Origin: CAIJZX01 sp043766165
GTDB lineage: Bacteria; Patescibacteriota; Patescibacteriia; SBBC01; CAIJZX01
NCBI GenBank assembly: GCA_043766165.1
Contig: JAYUIJ010000025.1
Coordinates: forward strand, 1-12,261
Direction of reading: 5' to 3'
DNA: 12,261 bases
The notes under the pieces are model-generated. The model worked only from the letters and a program-made list of their open reading frames with translations, searched no databases and was not told the DNA's origin. The translations under genes were made by a program, and so were the position numbers. Shown piece after piece: positions 1 to 7,485 of the stretch (position 1 is the first letter of the stretch; every line of letters starts with the position of its first letter).

Positions 1-1
1 C

Positions 2-826
2 ACTGGTCGGAAAATAATCGTAACGCACAAGAAACCGCACCTCGATGAGGTCATCGCGGCTTGGTTGTTAACGACCTTCGATCCGAAACTGAAAGATCCA
101 AAATACGAATTCGTCGGTTACACGAAAGATGGTAGCAATGTCCCAACCGGACCGGAATATTTAGCCATTGGCGTTGGTCGCGGGAAGTTTGATGAACACG
201 GATTAAAAGTTGGCCATTCCTGTTGCCAGCTGGTCTACCATGATTTGATGCATCGCGGGTTAATTCCAAACGACAAGTACGAAGACAAAGCCATTGAATG
301 GTTAGTAGACTACGGTCATAAAGAAGATACGGGTCAGTGGGAAATTACCGATCCGCAATACACCAGTTTTTCTATTCCAGCTATTCTCCGCGGCTTCTGG
401 TTGCTGCATAAAGATGATGAACTGATGTTGCGCAAGGGGATGGAAATTATTGAGGCCGTTGTTCGTCAACTTGATGAACGGGCGAAATTCAATGTCGATT
501 GGGATAAACGCACCGAGTTCCAAACTAAGTGGGGGAAAGCGGTCGGTGTGCACAGCAGTTTCCGTGGCTCCGATGTGTATGCTTACCATCTCGGTTTCGT
601 GCTCCGCGTTCAAACTGATCCGACTAAAGCCTTCGGCGATTTCCGCGCCCCGGCCGCTAGCAATGTCGATTTAACCGAACTCTACGACAAGCTGAATGAG
701 TTAGAACCAGGCGCCTGGTATTTACATCAGAGCAAAAAGATTTTAACGGCCAATGTTGATCCGGCTACTGGACAGAAATCTACGGCCTTCAATCTGCAAC
801 AATTGATTGATTTTGTTAAGATATAA
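2..826 (+). CDS. MYG1/DHH-like predicted metal-dependent hydrolase, 5' end missing
   Basis: The frame is open to the left edge, so the true start lies outside the window; 274 residues are visible. The visible N-terminus runs KIIVTHKKPHLDEVIAAWLL, and residues about 57-66 read GVGRGKFDEH. This pairing of a T-H-x(3)-H-x-D-E motif with a later D-x-H motif after a hydrophobic strand resembles the MYG1 (UPF0160) and DHH phosphoesterase-like proteins, where such His and Asp residues bind divalent metal for phosphoester or nuclease chemistry. A further His/Asp-rich stretch (GVHSSFRGSDVYAYH) sits in the C-terminal half. The family call is by motif only, the substrate is unknown, and a plain hypothetical protein is the alternative. 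It ends 4 nt before the next gene, which suggests co-transcription with it and perhaps with fusA. Confidence 0.55.
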   Translation, partial: TGRKIIVTHKKPHLDEVIAAWLLTTFDPKLKDPKYEFVGYTKDGSNVPTGPEYLAIGVGRGKFDEHGLKVGHSCCQLVYHDLMHRGLIPNDKYEDKAIEWLVDYGHKEDTGQWEITDPQYTSFSIPAILRGFWLLHKDDELMLRKGMEIIEAVVRQLDERAKFNVDWDKRTEFQTKWGKAVGVHSSFRGSDVYAYHLGFVLRVQTDPTKAFGDFRAPAASNVDLTELYDKLNELEPGAWYLHQSKKILTANVDPATGQKSTAFNLQQLIDFVKI

Positions 827-830
827 ATAT

Positions 831-1658
831 ATGGCCATCGAACAATCTTTAGAACATGGCATGATGGGTGAAATTATTGAATCACCCGAAGAGCTAGATC
901 AGGCTTTTGATAAACTGTATCGCTTGTTGCAGGCGCAAAAAAAGTCTGGGATAGGCTTGGATGAAAAACTTGATATTGAGGTGGATGCCGCCCGCATACA
1001 ATTACAAGAAATCTCCCGTAAACATTATCATGCGGAGCGCGACGATAGTTTCCGGCACGATACACAATTTGAGCTGACAAAAGCTTTTCAAAGTGTAGAA
1101 AAAAAGCCCAACACTCTTGAAATGGAAGAAGCTACCAACACGGTGCGTGAAGCATTGATTGCTAGTGCAAAACGCAAAGCAGGGGGTCGGATTGAACCAG
1201 GCCCTCATGATCAAGATGATGCCATGATGCAGCATGTTCATCATGAAATGGATAAACAAGGATTTAATGCCGAACGTGGTAGTTGGGAAGATAAGGAACA
1301 AGAAAAATTGATTGATAGCATTCAGGACAATATTTATTTGGTCGCTGCCCTGGCTGATCAAATCACCGACATGTGTTCTTCACATATGCCGAACGACATT
1401 CGAAATCATTACGTTCATCATATTTTAGAAACAACAGACTTATTGTATTTGAAAATAAAAAGAGCACTACTCATACCAGAAAAAGGTGAATTTAATCGCA
1501 TGTTTGACAAGGAGCAGTGGAAGAAAGCTAGAAAAGGGGCGGTAGACGGGATTGCCGCCGAGGTACAGGAGGCTAACACATATCTAGAGCGACTAAAGTC
1601 TCGACTTGAACGCGAATACGATATTAACGCCGATGATGACGATATGCCCTCACTGTAA
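831..1658 (+). CDS. Hypothetical charged, mostly helical protein
   Basis: This gene encodes 275 residues of no family I recognise. The ATG at 831 (MAIEQSLEHG) is preferred over an in-frame upstream start at 807, because 807 lies inside the preceding gene and its extra residues (MILLRYKY) come from that gene's 3' end. The protein has no signal peptide or membrane span. It is rich in Glu, Lys, Gln and His, with long amphipathic stretches (about residues 18-70 and 225-265) that could form coiled coils, and it ends in an acidic tail (ADDDDMPSL). No catalytic motif is visible. No clear SD site precedes it. It sits between the MYG1-like gene (4 nt gap) and fusA (29 nt gap), so it is probably co-transcribed with both. 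It is likely a cytoplasmic protein; its role is unknown. Confidence 0.75.
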   Translation: MAIEQSLEHGMMGEIIESPEELDQAFDKLYRLLQAQKKSGIGLDEKLDIEVDAARIQLQEISRKHYHAERDDSFRHDTQFELTKAFQSVEKKPNTLEMEEATNTVREALIASAKRKAGGRIEPGPHDQDDAMMQHVHHEMDKQGFNAERGSWEDKEQEKLIDSIQDNIYLVAALADQITDMCSSHMPNDIRNHYVHHILETTDLLYLKIKRALLIPEKGEFNRMFDKEQWKKARKGAVDGIAAEVQEANTYLERLKSRLEREYDINADDDDMPSL

Positions 1659-1687
1659 TAATTATTTTTTAGAACTAACACTAACGT

Positions 1688-3766
1688 ATGCCCCGAGAAT
1701 ATACTTTAGAACAAACCCGTAACATCGGTATCATCGCCCACATCGATGCCGGTAAGACCACCGTTTCCGAACGTATTCTTTTCTATACCGGAAAGAAACA
1801 TAAGATCGGTGAAGTTCACGAAGGTGCGGCCGAGATGGACTGGATGGAACAAGAAAAAGAACGCGGGATTACGATTACCGCCGCCGCGACGACATGTTTC
1901 TGGAAAGGTCACCGGATTAATATTATTGACACCCCTGGACACATCGACTTCACGGTTGAAGTCCAGCGCTCACTCCGCGTTCTTGACGGCGGCGTCGTCG
2001 TCTTTGACGGCGTGGCTGGCGTTGAACCGCAATCTGAAACAGTTTGGCACCAAGCTGAAAAGTATAAAGTTCCGCGCATTTGTTTCATCAACAAAATGGA
2101 TCGCATGGGCGCGGATTTCTATTTCGATATCAATTCCATTTACGAACGGTTAACAACCAACGCCCACCCAGTCCAACTCCCAATCGGTGCCGCCGAAACA
2201 TTTACCGGCATTATTGATTTGTTCGAACGTAAAGCGGAAATCTATAAGGACGAAATGGGTAAAGAGTTTGAACAGACGGATGTTCCGGCCGACATGAAAG
2301 AAAAAGTTGAAGAGTATCGCCACAAATTGATCGAAGCTATTTGCGAAACGGATGATAAATTGCTGGAAACGTATTTAGCTGGGACAGAACCAAGCGTTCC
2401 AGAATTGAAAGCTGCCTTACGCAAAGCAGTTATTGCTAACCGCTTGGTCCCAATTTTCTGCGGCTCCGCCTTGAAGAACAAAGGCGTTCAATTCTTACTC
2501 GATGGTGTGAACGACTATCTCCCAAGTCCACTCGATATTCCAGCCATCATTGCTACTGATCCAAAAACTGGCGCGGAAATTCAACGCCCAGCTTCTGACG
2601 AGCAGCCGTTTACCGCTTTGGCCTTCAAAATTGCGACCGATCCATTCGTTGGTAAGTTGGCGTTCTTCCGCGTCTACGCTGGACATTTGGAAGCAGGATC
2701 GTACGTCTTGAACACGACAACCGGCGACCGCGAACGTATCGGCCGTATCGTACGGCTCCACGCTAACTCACGCGAAGATGTTGACGCTGTATACGCCGGA
2801 GAAATCGCCGCCGCGGTGGGCCTGAAGAGCACTGTCACTGGTGACACGCTTTGCGACCCTGACCATCCAATCAAATTAGAAAACATCGTCTTCCCAGAAC
2901 CGGTTATCGACATCGCGGTTGAACCGAAGACCAAGCAAGACCAGGAAAAAATGGGCATGGCTTTGGCGCGACTGGCCGAAGAAGATCCAACCTTCCGCGT
3001 CCGCTCGGACGAAGAAACAGCTCAGACGATTATTTCCGGCATGGGCGAATTGCACCTGGATATCATTGTCGATCGCATGAAACGTGAATTCAAAGTCGAA
3101 GCCAACATCGGCCGACCGCGCGTTGCTTACCGTGAAACCATTACCGCTGAAGCTGAAGCCGAAGGTAAATACATCAAACAGTCCGGAGGGCGCGGTCAAT
3201 ATGGACACTGCTGGGTCAAAGTCGAACCGAACGAAACCGGTAAAGGTTACGAATTCTTCGACGAAGTCAAAGGCGGCGTCGTTCCAAAAGAATTTATTCA
3301 ACCAATCAACAAAGGGATTAAAGAAGCGCTTGATACGGGTGTCATTGCTGGCTACCCAATGGTCGACATTAAAGCCACAGTCTTCGATGGTTCGTCCCAC
3401 GACGTCGACTCAAGTGAAGCGGCGTTTAAAATCGCTGGTTCGATAGCCTTCAAAGAAGCTTGCCGCAAAGCTAAGCCAGTACTCCTGGAGCCAATCATGA
3501 AAGTTGAAGTCACCACACCGGAAGTCTCAATGGGCGATGTCATTGGCGACTTGAACTCGAAGCGCGCCGTCATTAACGAAATGACCAACCGCGGACAAGC
3601 TAAGGTCATTGATGCCCACGTGCCGCTTGGCGAAATGTTCGGCTATGCCACAGCACTACGCTCAATGTCTCAAGGCCGCGCTTCCTACTCAATGGAATTC
3701 GCGAACTACCAAGAAGTTCCGCGCAACGTAGCGGAGGCCATTGTCGGGGATAAGGCCAAGGCGTAA
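1688..3766 (+). CDS. fusA: Translation elongation factor G
   Basis: EF-G is the ribosomal translocase: it uses GTP hydrolysis to move tRNA and mRNA through the ribosome and, with ribosome recycling factor, helps split subunits. The 692-residue product is the normal family length. GTPase motifs are intact: G1 AHIDAGKT at 17-24, switch I RGITI at 59-63, G3 DTPGH at 81-85, G4 NKMD at 135-138 and G5 GSA at 259-261. Domain IV is present with SGGRGQYGHCWV, and the C-terminus has the usual GEMFGYATALRSMSQGRASYSMEF block. The start at 1688 gives the canonical MPREYTLEQTRNIGIIAHID. No convincing SD site is seen. Here the gene is not followed by tuf, as it is in the classical str operon, but by an intrinsic terminator at about 3785-3816. 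Confidence 0.98.
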   Translation: MPREYTLEQTRNIGIIAHIDAGKTTVSERILFYTGKKHKIGEVHEGAAEMDWMEQEKERGITITAAATTCFWKGHRINIIDTPGHIDFTVEVQRSLRVLDGGVVVFDGVAGVEPQSETVWHQAEKYKVPRICFINKMDRMGADFYFDINSIYERLTTNAHPVQLPIGAAETFTGIIDLFERKAEIYKDEMGKEFEQTDVPADMKEKVEEYRHKLIEAICETDDKLLETYLAGTEPSVPELKAALRKAVIANRLVPIFCGSALKNKGVQFLLDGVNDYLPSPLDIPAIIATDPKTGAEIQRPASDEQPFTALAFKIATDPFVGKLAFFRVYAGHLEAGSYVLNTTTGDRERIGRIVRLHANSREDVDAVYAGEIAAAVGLKSTVTGDTLCDPDHPIKLENIVFPEPVIDIAVEPKTKQDQEKMGMALARLAEEDPTFRVRSDEETAQTIISGMGELHLDIIVDRMKREFKVEANIGRPRVAYRETITAEAEAEGKYIKQSGGRGQYGHCWVKVEPNETGKGYEFFDEVKGGVVPKEFIQPINKGIKEALDTGVIAGYPMVDIKATVFDGSSHDVDSSEAAFKIAGSIAFKEACRKAKPVLLEPIMKVEVTTPEVSMGDVIGDLNSKRAVINEMTNRGQAKVIDAHVPLGEMFGYATALRSMSQGRASYSMEFANYQEVPRNVAEAIVGDKAKA

Positions 3767-3784
3767 TTAGTTAACCAATTCAAC

Positions 3785-3816
3785 AAAAGCACCTGATGAT
3801 CTCAGGTGTTTTTGTT
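3785..3816 (+). terminator. Intrinsic terminator after fusA
   Basis: Arms CACCTGA (3790-3796) and TCAGGTG (3802-3808) enclose a 5-nt loop and are followed by a T-run (3809-3813). The A-run upstream (AAAAG) pairs partly with the T-run. It lies 19 nt after the fusA stop and should end the fusA transcript. Confidence 0.85.
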
Positions 3817-3832
3817 TAGTGAAGGGTGGTGG

Positions 3833-3838
3833 TATACT
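3833..3838 (+). promoter_or_regulatory. Possible -10 box for propeller gene A
   Basis: TATACT lies 25 nt before the ATG at 3864, just after the fusA terminator, where a new promoter is expected. No good -35 box is visible at the usual distance; TTGTTT at 3812-3817 gives a 15-nt spacer. A second A/T-rich box, TAATAT at 3851-3856, would give a leaderless transcript. There is no SD site before the gene. Confidence 0.3.
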
Positions 3839-3863
3839 TGTTTGTATAACTAATATCTAATCT

Positions 3864-4955
3864 ATGCGCAACACACTTTTTCTGAGTTTAGCTGTAGCTA
3901 TAAGTCTTGTATTCGGTGTACGGGAAGTTCGAGCAGCGGTTAAGCAGCCGGGGATTATTTATACAGAAGAGGTAAAATCTATTTCAGAGACAAGCAGAAC
4001 TTGGGTGACGGTAAAAGTATGGGAGAAAGTTGGGAACAAAAAACCTGTACTCGTAGCTACTGTAGGCAAAGTAGGGGAATACCCGACAGAATTTAAGTTA
4101 AGTCCAGATCACAAAATGTTAGCGATTAATCTCGAAAAGAAGATTCGTTTGGTGAATATGGCAGACCACACGGCCATAACTTTAGCACATGCAAAGTATT
4201 GGTTTTCAAGTGTAGATTTTTCAGCCGATAGCAAAAAGATTGTAGCCATGGATTATGAAATCGGAAAAGCACCATACGCTATTCGCGTTTTTTCACTTGC
4301 AAACAATAGCGAGACCGTAGTGAAGCAAGGGGTCAGTTCCGATTTTGCCTCTGACACAGCTGTATTATCAGCTACTTGGAGATCGAAAGGCGCAATTCTT
4401 GTTCAGCAGGGATGTGGAGATGGTGGTTGCCCAACTGGGCCGTGGGATGTCAATGTTAAAACGGGCGCCATTACTACAGCTCCAACGTACGCTTCGCCCG
4501 ATCCGTTAGTCGCTGTTTCCTCAAGCTACATTCCAAGTGGGTGCAATCAATTTAGTGGCACTGCTATAAATGGATTTAAAATACTGAACGTGGCAACAGG
4601 TAAACAAGTTGGGCAATTGAAAAATGCCACTATGTCTATCGGCGTTACTGGTTTTTCGCCAGATAACAAGCAAGTGTTGTTTTACAATACTGCTGTTGTT
4701 AAATCAATGACGGTCGATCCGAATTCCTGCCCGGATTATCCAACACGGTATTATTACACGATGACATTTGCTGGTCATGTTGTGAAGAAAGTGGACAATC
4801 TCCAAATGGTATTACGCGACTGGAATTTACCGAATACCAATTCCCAACAACGTTATAACCATAAAACTTCTCGAACTGACCAGATTTTCCGGAACGGAAA
4901 AGTTATCATACAGTCGAAAAATGTCCTTCAGTTACAGGTTCAATTCTGGCAATAG
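3864..4955 (+). CDS. Secreted beta-propeller-like protein A (PD40/TolB-type repeats)
   Basis: The 363-residue product starts with a signal peptide (hydrophobic stretch 4-18, probable cleavage near VRA at 22-24), so it should be exported. The mature part carries repeats of the WD40-like PD40 type found in TolB-like propellers: LSPDHKMLAI at 79-88, FSADSKKIVAM at 119-129 and FSPDNKQVLF at 264-273, each between short beta-strand-like segments. Cysteines cluster at 184, 189, 227 and 289 and may form disulfides outside the membrane. There is no lipobox. It is paralogous to the protein at 8484-9545: both share YT-x(3)-KS near the mature N-terminus, G-x-VG-x(2)-P-x(4)-LSPDH, and a C-terminal QxWQ. 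No enzymatic residues are recognised; a binding or scaffold role is likely but unproven. It is flanked by the fusA terminator and a hairpin, so it is probably monocistronic or a short unit with the glycosyltransferase. Confidence 0.8.
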   Translation: MRNTLFLSLAVAISLVFGVREVRAAVKQPGIIYTEEVKSISETSRTWVTVKVWEKVGNKKPVLVATVGKVGEYPTEFKLSPDHKMLAINLEKKIRLVNMADHTAITLAHAKYWFSSVDFSADSKKIVAMDYEIGKAPYAIRVFSLANNSETVVKQGVSSDFASDTAVLSATWRSKGAILVQQGCGDGGCPTGPWDVNVKTGAITTAPTYASPDPLVAVSSSYIPSGCNQFSGTAINGFKILNVATGKQVGQLKNATMSIGVTGFSPDNKQVLFYNTAVVKSMTVDPNSCPDYPTRYYYTMTFAGHVVKKVDNLQMVLRDWNLPNTNSQQRYNHKTSRTDQIFRNGKVIIQSKNVLQLQVQFWQ

Positions 4956-4964
4956 AAGTGCCAA

Positions 4965-4993
4965 CAAAGCAGCCTCGATAAATGGTTGCTTTG
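4965..4993 (+). terminator. Terminator-like hairpin after propeller gene A
   Basis: Arms CAAAGCAGCC (4965-4974) and GGTTGCTTTG (4984-4993) form a 10-bp stem with one G-U pair and a 9-nt loop. The downstream tract (TAAAATAATTT) is A/T-rich but not a clean T-run, so termination may be partial and allow some read-through into the glycosyltransferase, whose start is 10 nt away. Confidence 0.5.
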
Positions 4994-5002
4994 TAAAATA
5001 AT

Positions 5003-6246
5003 TTGATCGTGGAAAATATAACGCCCAATTCCTCATTAACACGATTAACAAGGCTTGATCGCTGGGCACTCATTGCTGCTCTTGGCTGGTTTTTTATGTT
5101 TAGTATTTCCGCGGCGTTTGTGACACACGCCTTTACTTTTTTCCCTGATTCTCGGCAGCATCATCACTACATTGAAGTGCTGTTGTCTGGTCACATGCCT
5201 TTCTTGCAAGATAAAAAAATCGATCAAGTTGAGCATCAACCGCCACTGTACTATGTGCTCGCTGCGCCGTGGTTAAAACTTGGCGAACAGTTTGGCACTG
5301 AAGGTGGGGTATTGGCGGTTCGACTTTGGAGTTTATTGTTAGCCAGTGGTGTGATACTTTTTACAATTTTATCAGCTCGACAACTTGCACCAAACGCAAA
5401 GTATATTCCCGGCTTAGCGGCACTGATTGTCGGTATGAACCCGCAATATTTTGTCATGAACGCGGAAATCAATAACGACGCACTGACAAGTTTACTAGCT
5501 AGCATTATTCTTTTTGTAATCATACGGCTAGCGCTGGGTTGGCGGCCAAATACAAAATGGAATACGCTCATTGGCTGGTTGGCCGCTGCCGCCTTTTTAA
5601 CAAAACTCAGTTTGTGGCCGTTTGTCGTTGGATTGTTATTGTTCACTTGGTTAGTACAACCACGTCGCTGGTCAACAACATTGCGGCTTGGATTACCATT
5701 ACTTGTCCTGGGTGGTGCGTGGTTGATTCGAAACACTGTTCTCTACGGCGATCCCACGGTCATGAAATTATTGTACAAGTACTTCGGCGCTGAACAGCAT
5801 CAAGAATTTCTGACGCCATCTGGAATTTGGACTTGGCTAACCTTATTATTCGAAACTTACTGGGGACGTTTCCGCCACATTACCGCCGGTATGCATTATC
5901 AAACGTACGCGGCCTTAAAGATTGCCACCGTTATTTCTCTAGCTGGTGTTGGAGTGTTCATCGCTACTGGCTGGAAAAATTACAAACAAATTTTCGCTGG
6001 GCATATATTGTGCTAGCGGCTAGTTTCATTGCAACAGCGGTCGGTGTATTTTCCTATAGTCTCAAGTTTTACCAACCGCAAGGCCGGTATGTATTTCCCG
6101 CCCAAGTCGCGATTGCGTTTTTCTTAGCGCTGGGATTTGATTCGTTGGTGCCAGCCAAGGCAAAACCATACATGGCCGCCGCGATTGTCATCGGATTATT
6201 ATTACTCAACATTTCCGCGCTGCGAGTATTATTTTTCTGGGGTTAG
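5003..6246 (+). pseudogene. GT-C-type membrane glycosyltransferase, interrupted by a one-base frameshift
   Basis: Two frames together encode about 414 residues of a multi-pass membrane protein like the ArnT/PMT/DUF2142 group, which transfer sugars from polyprenyl-phosphate carriers on the outer face of the membrane. The first frame (5003-5995) has a hydrophobic segment at 21-45, then a loop with FFPDSRQHHHY (Asp49 is a candidate catalytic residue) and EHQPPLYY at 77-84, then NPQYFVMNAEINNDAL at 146-161, and further spans. It would stop at 6016 (tail AGHILC). The other frame, from about 5995 (RWAYIVLAASFIATAV) to TAG at 6244-6246, carries the last spans and the typical FYQPQGRYVFPAQ motif. One missing base near 5990-5997 would rejoin them (QIF|RWAY). 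Start is TTG at 5003 or GTG at 5009; no SD is visible. It could be an assembly error, a recent mutation or, less likely, recoding. Confidence 0.75.
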
Positions 6247-6247
6247 C

Positions 6248-6319
6248 ATGAAACTTATTGCAGTTCGTCATGAAGAAATAAACCCCATTTATCTGTACAT
6301 CGTCATGGTCGTAATGTAA
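6248..6319 (+). pseudogene. Vestigial start of a histidine phosphatase gene
   Basis: A 23-codon frame begins one base after the glycosyltransferase stop and reads MKLIAVRHEEINPIYLY. The first ten residues match the intact histidine phosphatase at 6677 (MKLIIVRHGE) at most positions, and the bases match as well (both begin ATGAAACT, with CGTCA at the RH codons). The catalytic RHGE is changed to RHEE and the frame stops shortly after, so it cannot make an enzyme. It may be the remnant of a duplicated or displaced copy. The similarity is short, so chance remains possible. Confidence 0.35.
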
Positions 6320-6362
6320 AAATAAAAAAATGCCTGGTATCAATGATGATGAAATCAGGCAT
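6318..6362 (-). terminator. Intrinsic terminator of the 59-residue minus-strand gene
   Basis: Read on the minus strand, arms ATGCCTGAT (6362-6354) and ACCAGGCAT (6338-6330) form a 9-bp stem with one G-U pair, followed at once by T7 (6330-6324), an A, and T5 (6322-6318). This is a strong intrinsic terminator for leftward transcription. It begins 16 nt past the stop of the small gene at 6378-6557. Confidence 0.85.
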
Positions 6363-6377
6363 GGTTGCAGGAAAAGA

Positions 6378-6557
6378 TCAGAATCGATGAGTGAGGGGCA
6401 GGGAAAGCTGTCGCTCTTTGGGCACCATGCGAACCCACCATGGCGGAAGCGGGACTTCACGTGGCTTCAGATCGAACGGACCCCGTTTGAAAATGTGCCA
6501 GCCACACCAGGCCGTCAAGGTTACCCTACAGAAGAACAGCCACATGCTTTCTTTCAC
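6378..6557 (-). CDS. Small basic Trp-rich protein (59 residues), possibly membrane-associated
   Basis: This gene is missed by a length or ATG-only filter. It starts with GTG at 6557 and ends with TGA at 6380-6378. It has a near-perfect SD site, AGGAGGTG, at 6567-6560 (4 nt between AGGAGG and GTG), a plausible promoter upstream (6604-6633) and a strong terminator just downstream (6318-6362), so a complete transcription unit is visible. The product begins MKESMWLFFCRVTLTAWCGW, with hydrophobic residues 5-23 that could be a short membrane segment, then KRGPFDLKPREVPLPPWWVR and a basic tail. It has two Cys (10, 18) and five Trp. No family is recognised. It is divergent from the histidine phosphatase gene. 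Confidence 0.65.
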   Translation of the reverse strand: MKESMWLFFCRVTLTAWCGWHIFKRGPFDLKPREVPLPPWWVRMVPKERQLSLPLTHRF

Positions 6558-6603
6558 AACACCTCCTAGATCGATGGGTGGAGTCTGAAGTATGCGTAAA
6601 CTG

Positions 6604-6633
6604 GTTATATCATGATTGTTATTTCATGTCCAA
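6604..6633 (-). promoter_or_regulatory. Promoter of the 59-residue minus-strand gene
   Basis: On the minus strand, -35 TTGGAC (6633-6628) and -10 TATAAC (6609-6604) are 18 nt apart. The predicted RNA start is about 40 nt before the GTG at 6557, leaving room for the AGGAGGTG site. It lies back to back with the plus-strand promoter of the histidine phosphatase; the two -35 boxes are 7 bp apart. Confidence 0.55.
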
Positions 6634-6640
6634 GCTGGTT

Positions 6641-6670
6641 TTGTCGGTAGCCAATATGATGTGATATGAT
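6641..6670 (+). promoter_or_regulatory. Promoter of the histidine phosphatase, apparently leaderless
   Basis: -35 TTGTCG (6641-6646) and -10 TATGAT (6665-6670) are 18 nt apart. The ATG at 6677 lies 6 nt past the -10 box, so the RNA would begin at or next to the start codon. There is no SD site, as expected for a leaderless message. The same GATATGAT string occurs in the promoter at 8425-8453. Confidence 0.55.
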
Positions 6671-6676
6671 CTAGGT

Positions 6677-7282
6677 ATGAAACTCATCATCGTCCGTCAC
6701 GGCGAAACAGATCGGAATGCCAATGAATTTTTAGTCGGGCATAGTAACGTGCCGCTGAATGACAATGGAAAAACACAAGCGCAAAAAGTTGCCCAACGGT
6801 TGGCAGGTGAACATATTGATACGCTGTATAGTAGTACCTTGACGAGGGCTAAAGAAACAGCACAAGTCATCGCTGCAGCACATCCGCATCTATCAATACG
6901 TATTGATCCTGAGTTACGAGAACGTGATGCCGGGGAATTTGCCCATCGCCCAGTGGCTGATAGGAAAGCTGCCCAACTCGCATCCGGTTTAAGTGCTCGA
7001 GATTGGAAACCAGCCGGAGGAGAATCAATGCGCGATCTGAAACTGCGCACCAGCCGATGGTTTGATGCTCACTGTCGAATTGCAACAAACGAAACCATTG
7101 TGGTAGTCAGTCACGGACTATTTCTATACAGCTTACTCGAGTGCGCCATTGAAGATGGGGCGGATGTTGAAAAAGATGAGTACCGACTTGGAAACGCGGC
7201 AGTGACAATTCTTGATATTCCGGTTGAGGGAAAAACAAAGGTGATTCATCTTAACGATATTTCACATTTGACCAAAAGGTAA
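6677..7282 (+). CDS. Histidine phosphatase family protein (phosphoglycerate mutase-like)
   Basis: The 201-residue protein has the full set of family residues: RHGE at 7-10 (His8 is the nucleophile that becomes phosphorylated), Arg57 in YSSTLTRAKETA, a Glu82 in LRERDAGEF as likely proton donor, and the second His146 in VVVSHGL. Length is normal for the GpmB/CobC-like branch. These enzymes remove phosphate from small molecules such as phosphoglycerate, alpha-ribazole phosphate or sugar phosphates; the exact substrate cannot be read from sequence, so no gene symbol is given. It is cytoplasmic, with no signal peptide. The ATG at 6677 is 6 nt after a -10 box, which suggests a leaderless message. 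A second, vestigial copy of the start lies at 6248. The gene is divergent from the 59-residue gene and convergent with the adenylate kinase unit. Confidence 0.9.
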   Translation: MKLIIVRHGETDRNANEFLVGHSNVPLNDNGKTQAQKVAQRLAGEHIDTLYSSTLTRAKETAQVIAAAHPHLSIRIDPELRERDAGEFAHRPVADRKAAQLASGLSARDWKPAGGESMRDLKLRTSRWFDAHCRIATNETIVVVSHGLFLYSLLECAIEDGADVEKDEYRLGNAAVTILDIPVEGKTKVIHLNDISHLTKR

Positions 7283-7362
7283 ATCGTCGATACCTCTATT
7301 TCATGCGCGATGGGTTCGCAGCCTAGTGCCCACCTATCATTTAAAGTATGTATTTGAAAATA

Positions 7363-7380
7363 CCCTTTTAGCTAAAAGGG
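7363..7380. repeat. Perfect 18-bp palindrome between convergent genes
   Basis: CCCTTTTAGCTAAAAGGG is its own reverse complement. It lies 80 nt after the histidine phosphatase stop, without a T-run, in the convergent gap before the minus-strand terminator at 7424-7462. It could be a protein-binding site, or an RNA hairpin that protects the 3' end. The rest of 7283-7423 shows no gene. Confidence 0.6.
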
Positions 7381-7423
7381 AGTAACATGGTTTTTGGAAA
7401 TTCATGATGTAGTGGACACTCTA

Positions 7424-7462
7424 CAAAAGAAAAATCCACCTTCCTTTTCATAGATGGTGGAT
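7424..7462 (-). terminator. Intrinsic terminator of the adenylate kinase unit
   Basis: Read on the minus strand, arms ATCCACC (7462-7456) and GGTGGAT (7440-7434) form a 7-bp stem, followed by TTTTTCTTTT (7433-7424). It lies 23 nt past the stop of the 58-residue gene and should end the adk transcript. Confidence 0.8.
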
Positions 7463-7485
7463 ATGATGTTCGAATATGGCGAGCT

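Noticed and set aside
807..830. Upstream in-frame start for the hypothetical protein at 831
   Set aside because: It overlaps the preceding gene by 20 bases, and the added residues are just the out-of-frame end of that gene. The ATG at 831 fits the 4-nt gap.
2876..3400. Long minus-strand open frame inside fusA (174 codons)
   Set aside because: It lies fully within a certain EF-G gene, has no SD site, and its translation is a low-complexity shadow of the coding strand. The same holds for the minus-strand frames inside tuf, rpsJ, the glycosyltransferase and the propellers.
5975..6000. Programmed -1 frameshifting in the glycosyltransferase
   Set aside because: The A-runs and T-runs here do not form an in-frame X XXY YYZ heptamer and no clear downstream stem was found. 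Base loss is simpler.
6330..6569. Plus-strand frame of 79 codons opposite the 59-residue gene
   Set aside because: It starts inside the minus-strand terminator hairpin, has no SD site or promoter, and its composition is unlike a protein. The minus-strand reading has a full set of signals.
7300..7345. tRNA-like GGTTCGCAGCC string
   Set aside because: No matching acceptor, anticodon or D arm could be folded around it.
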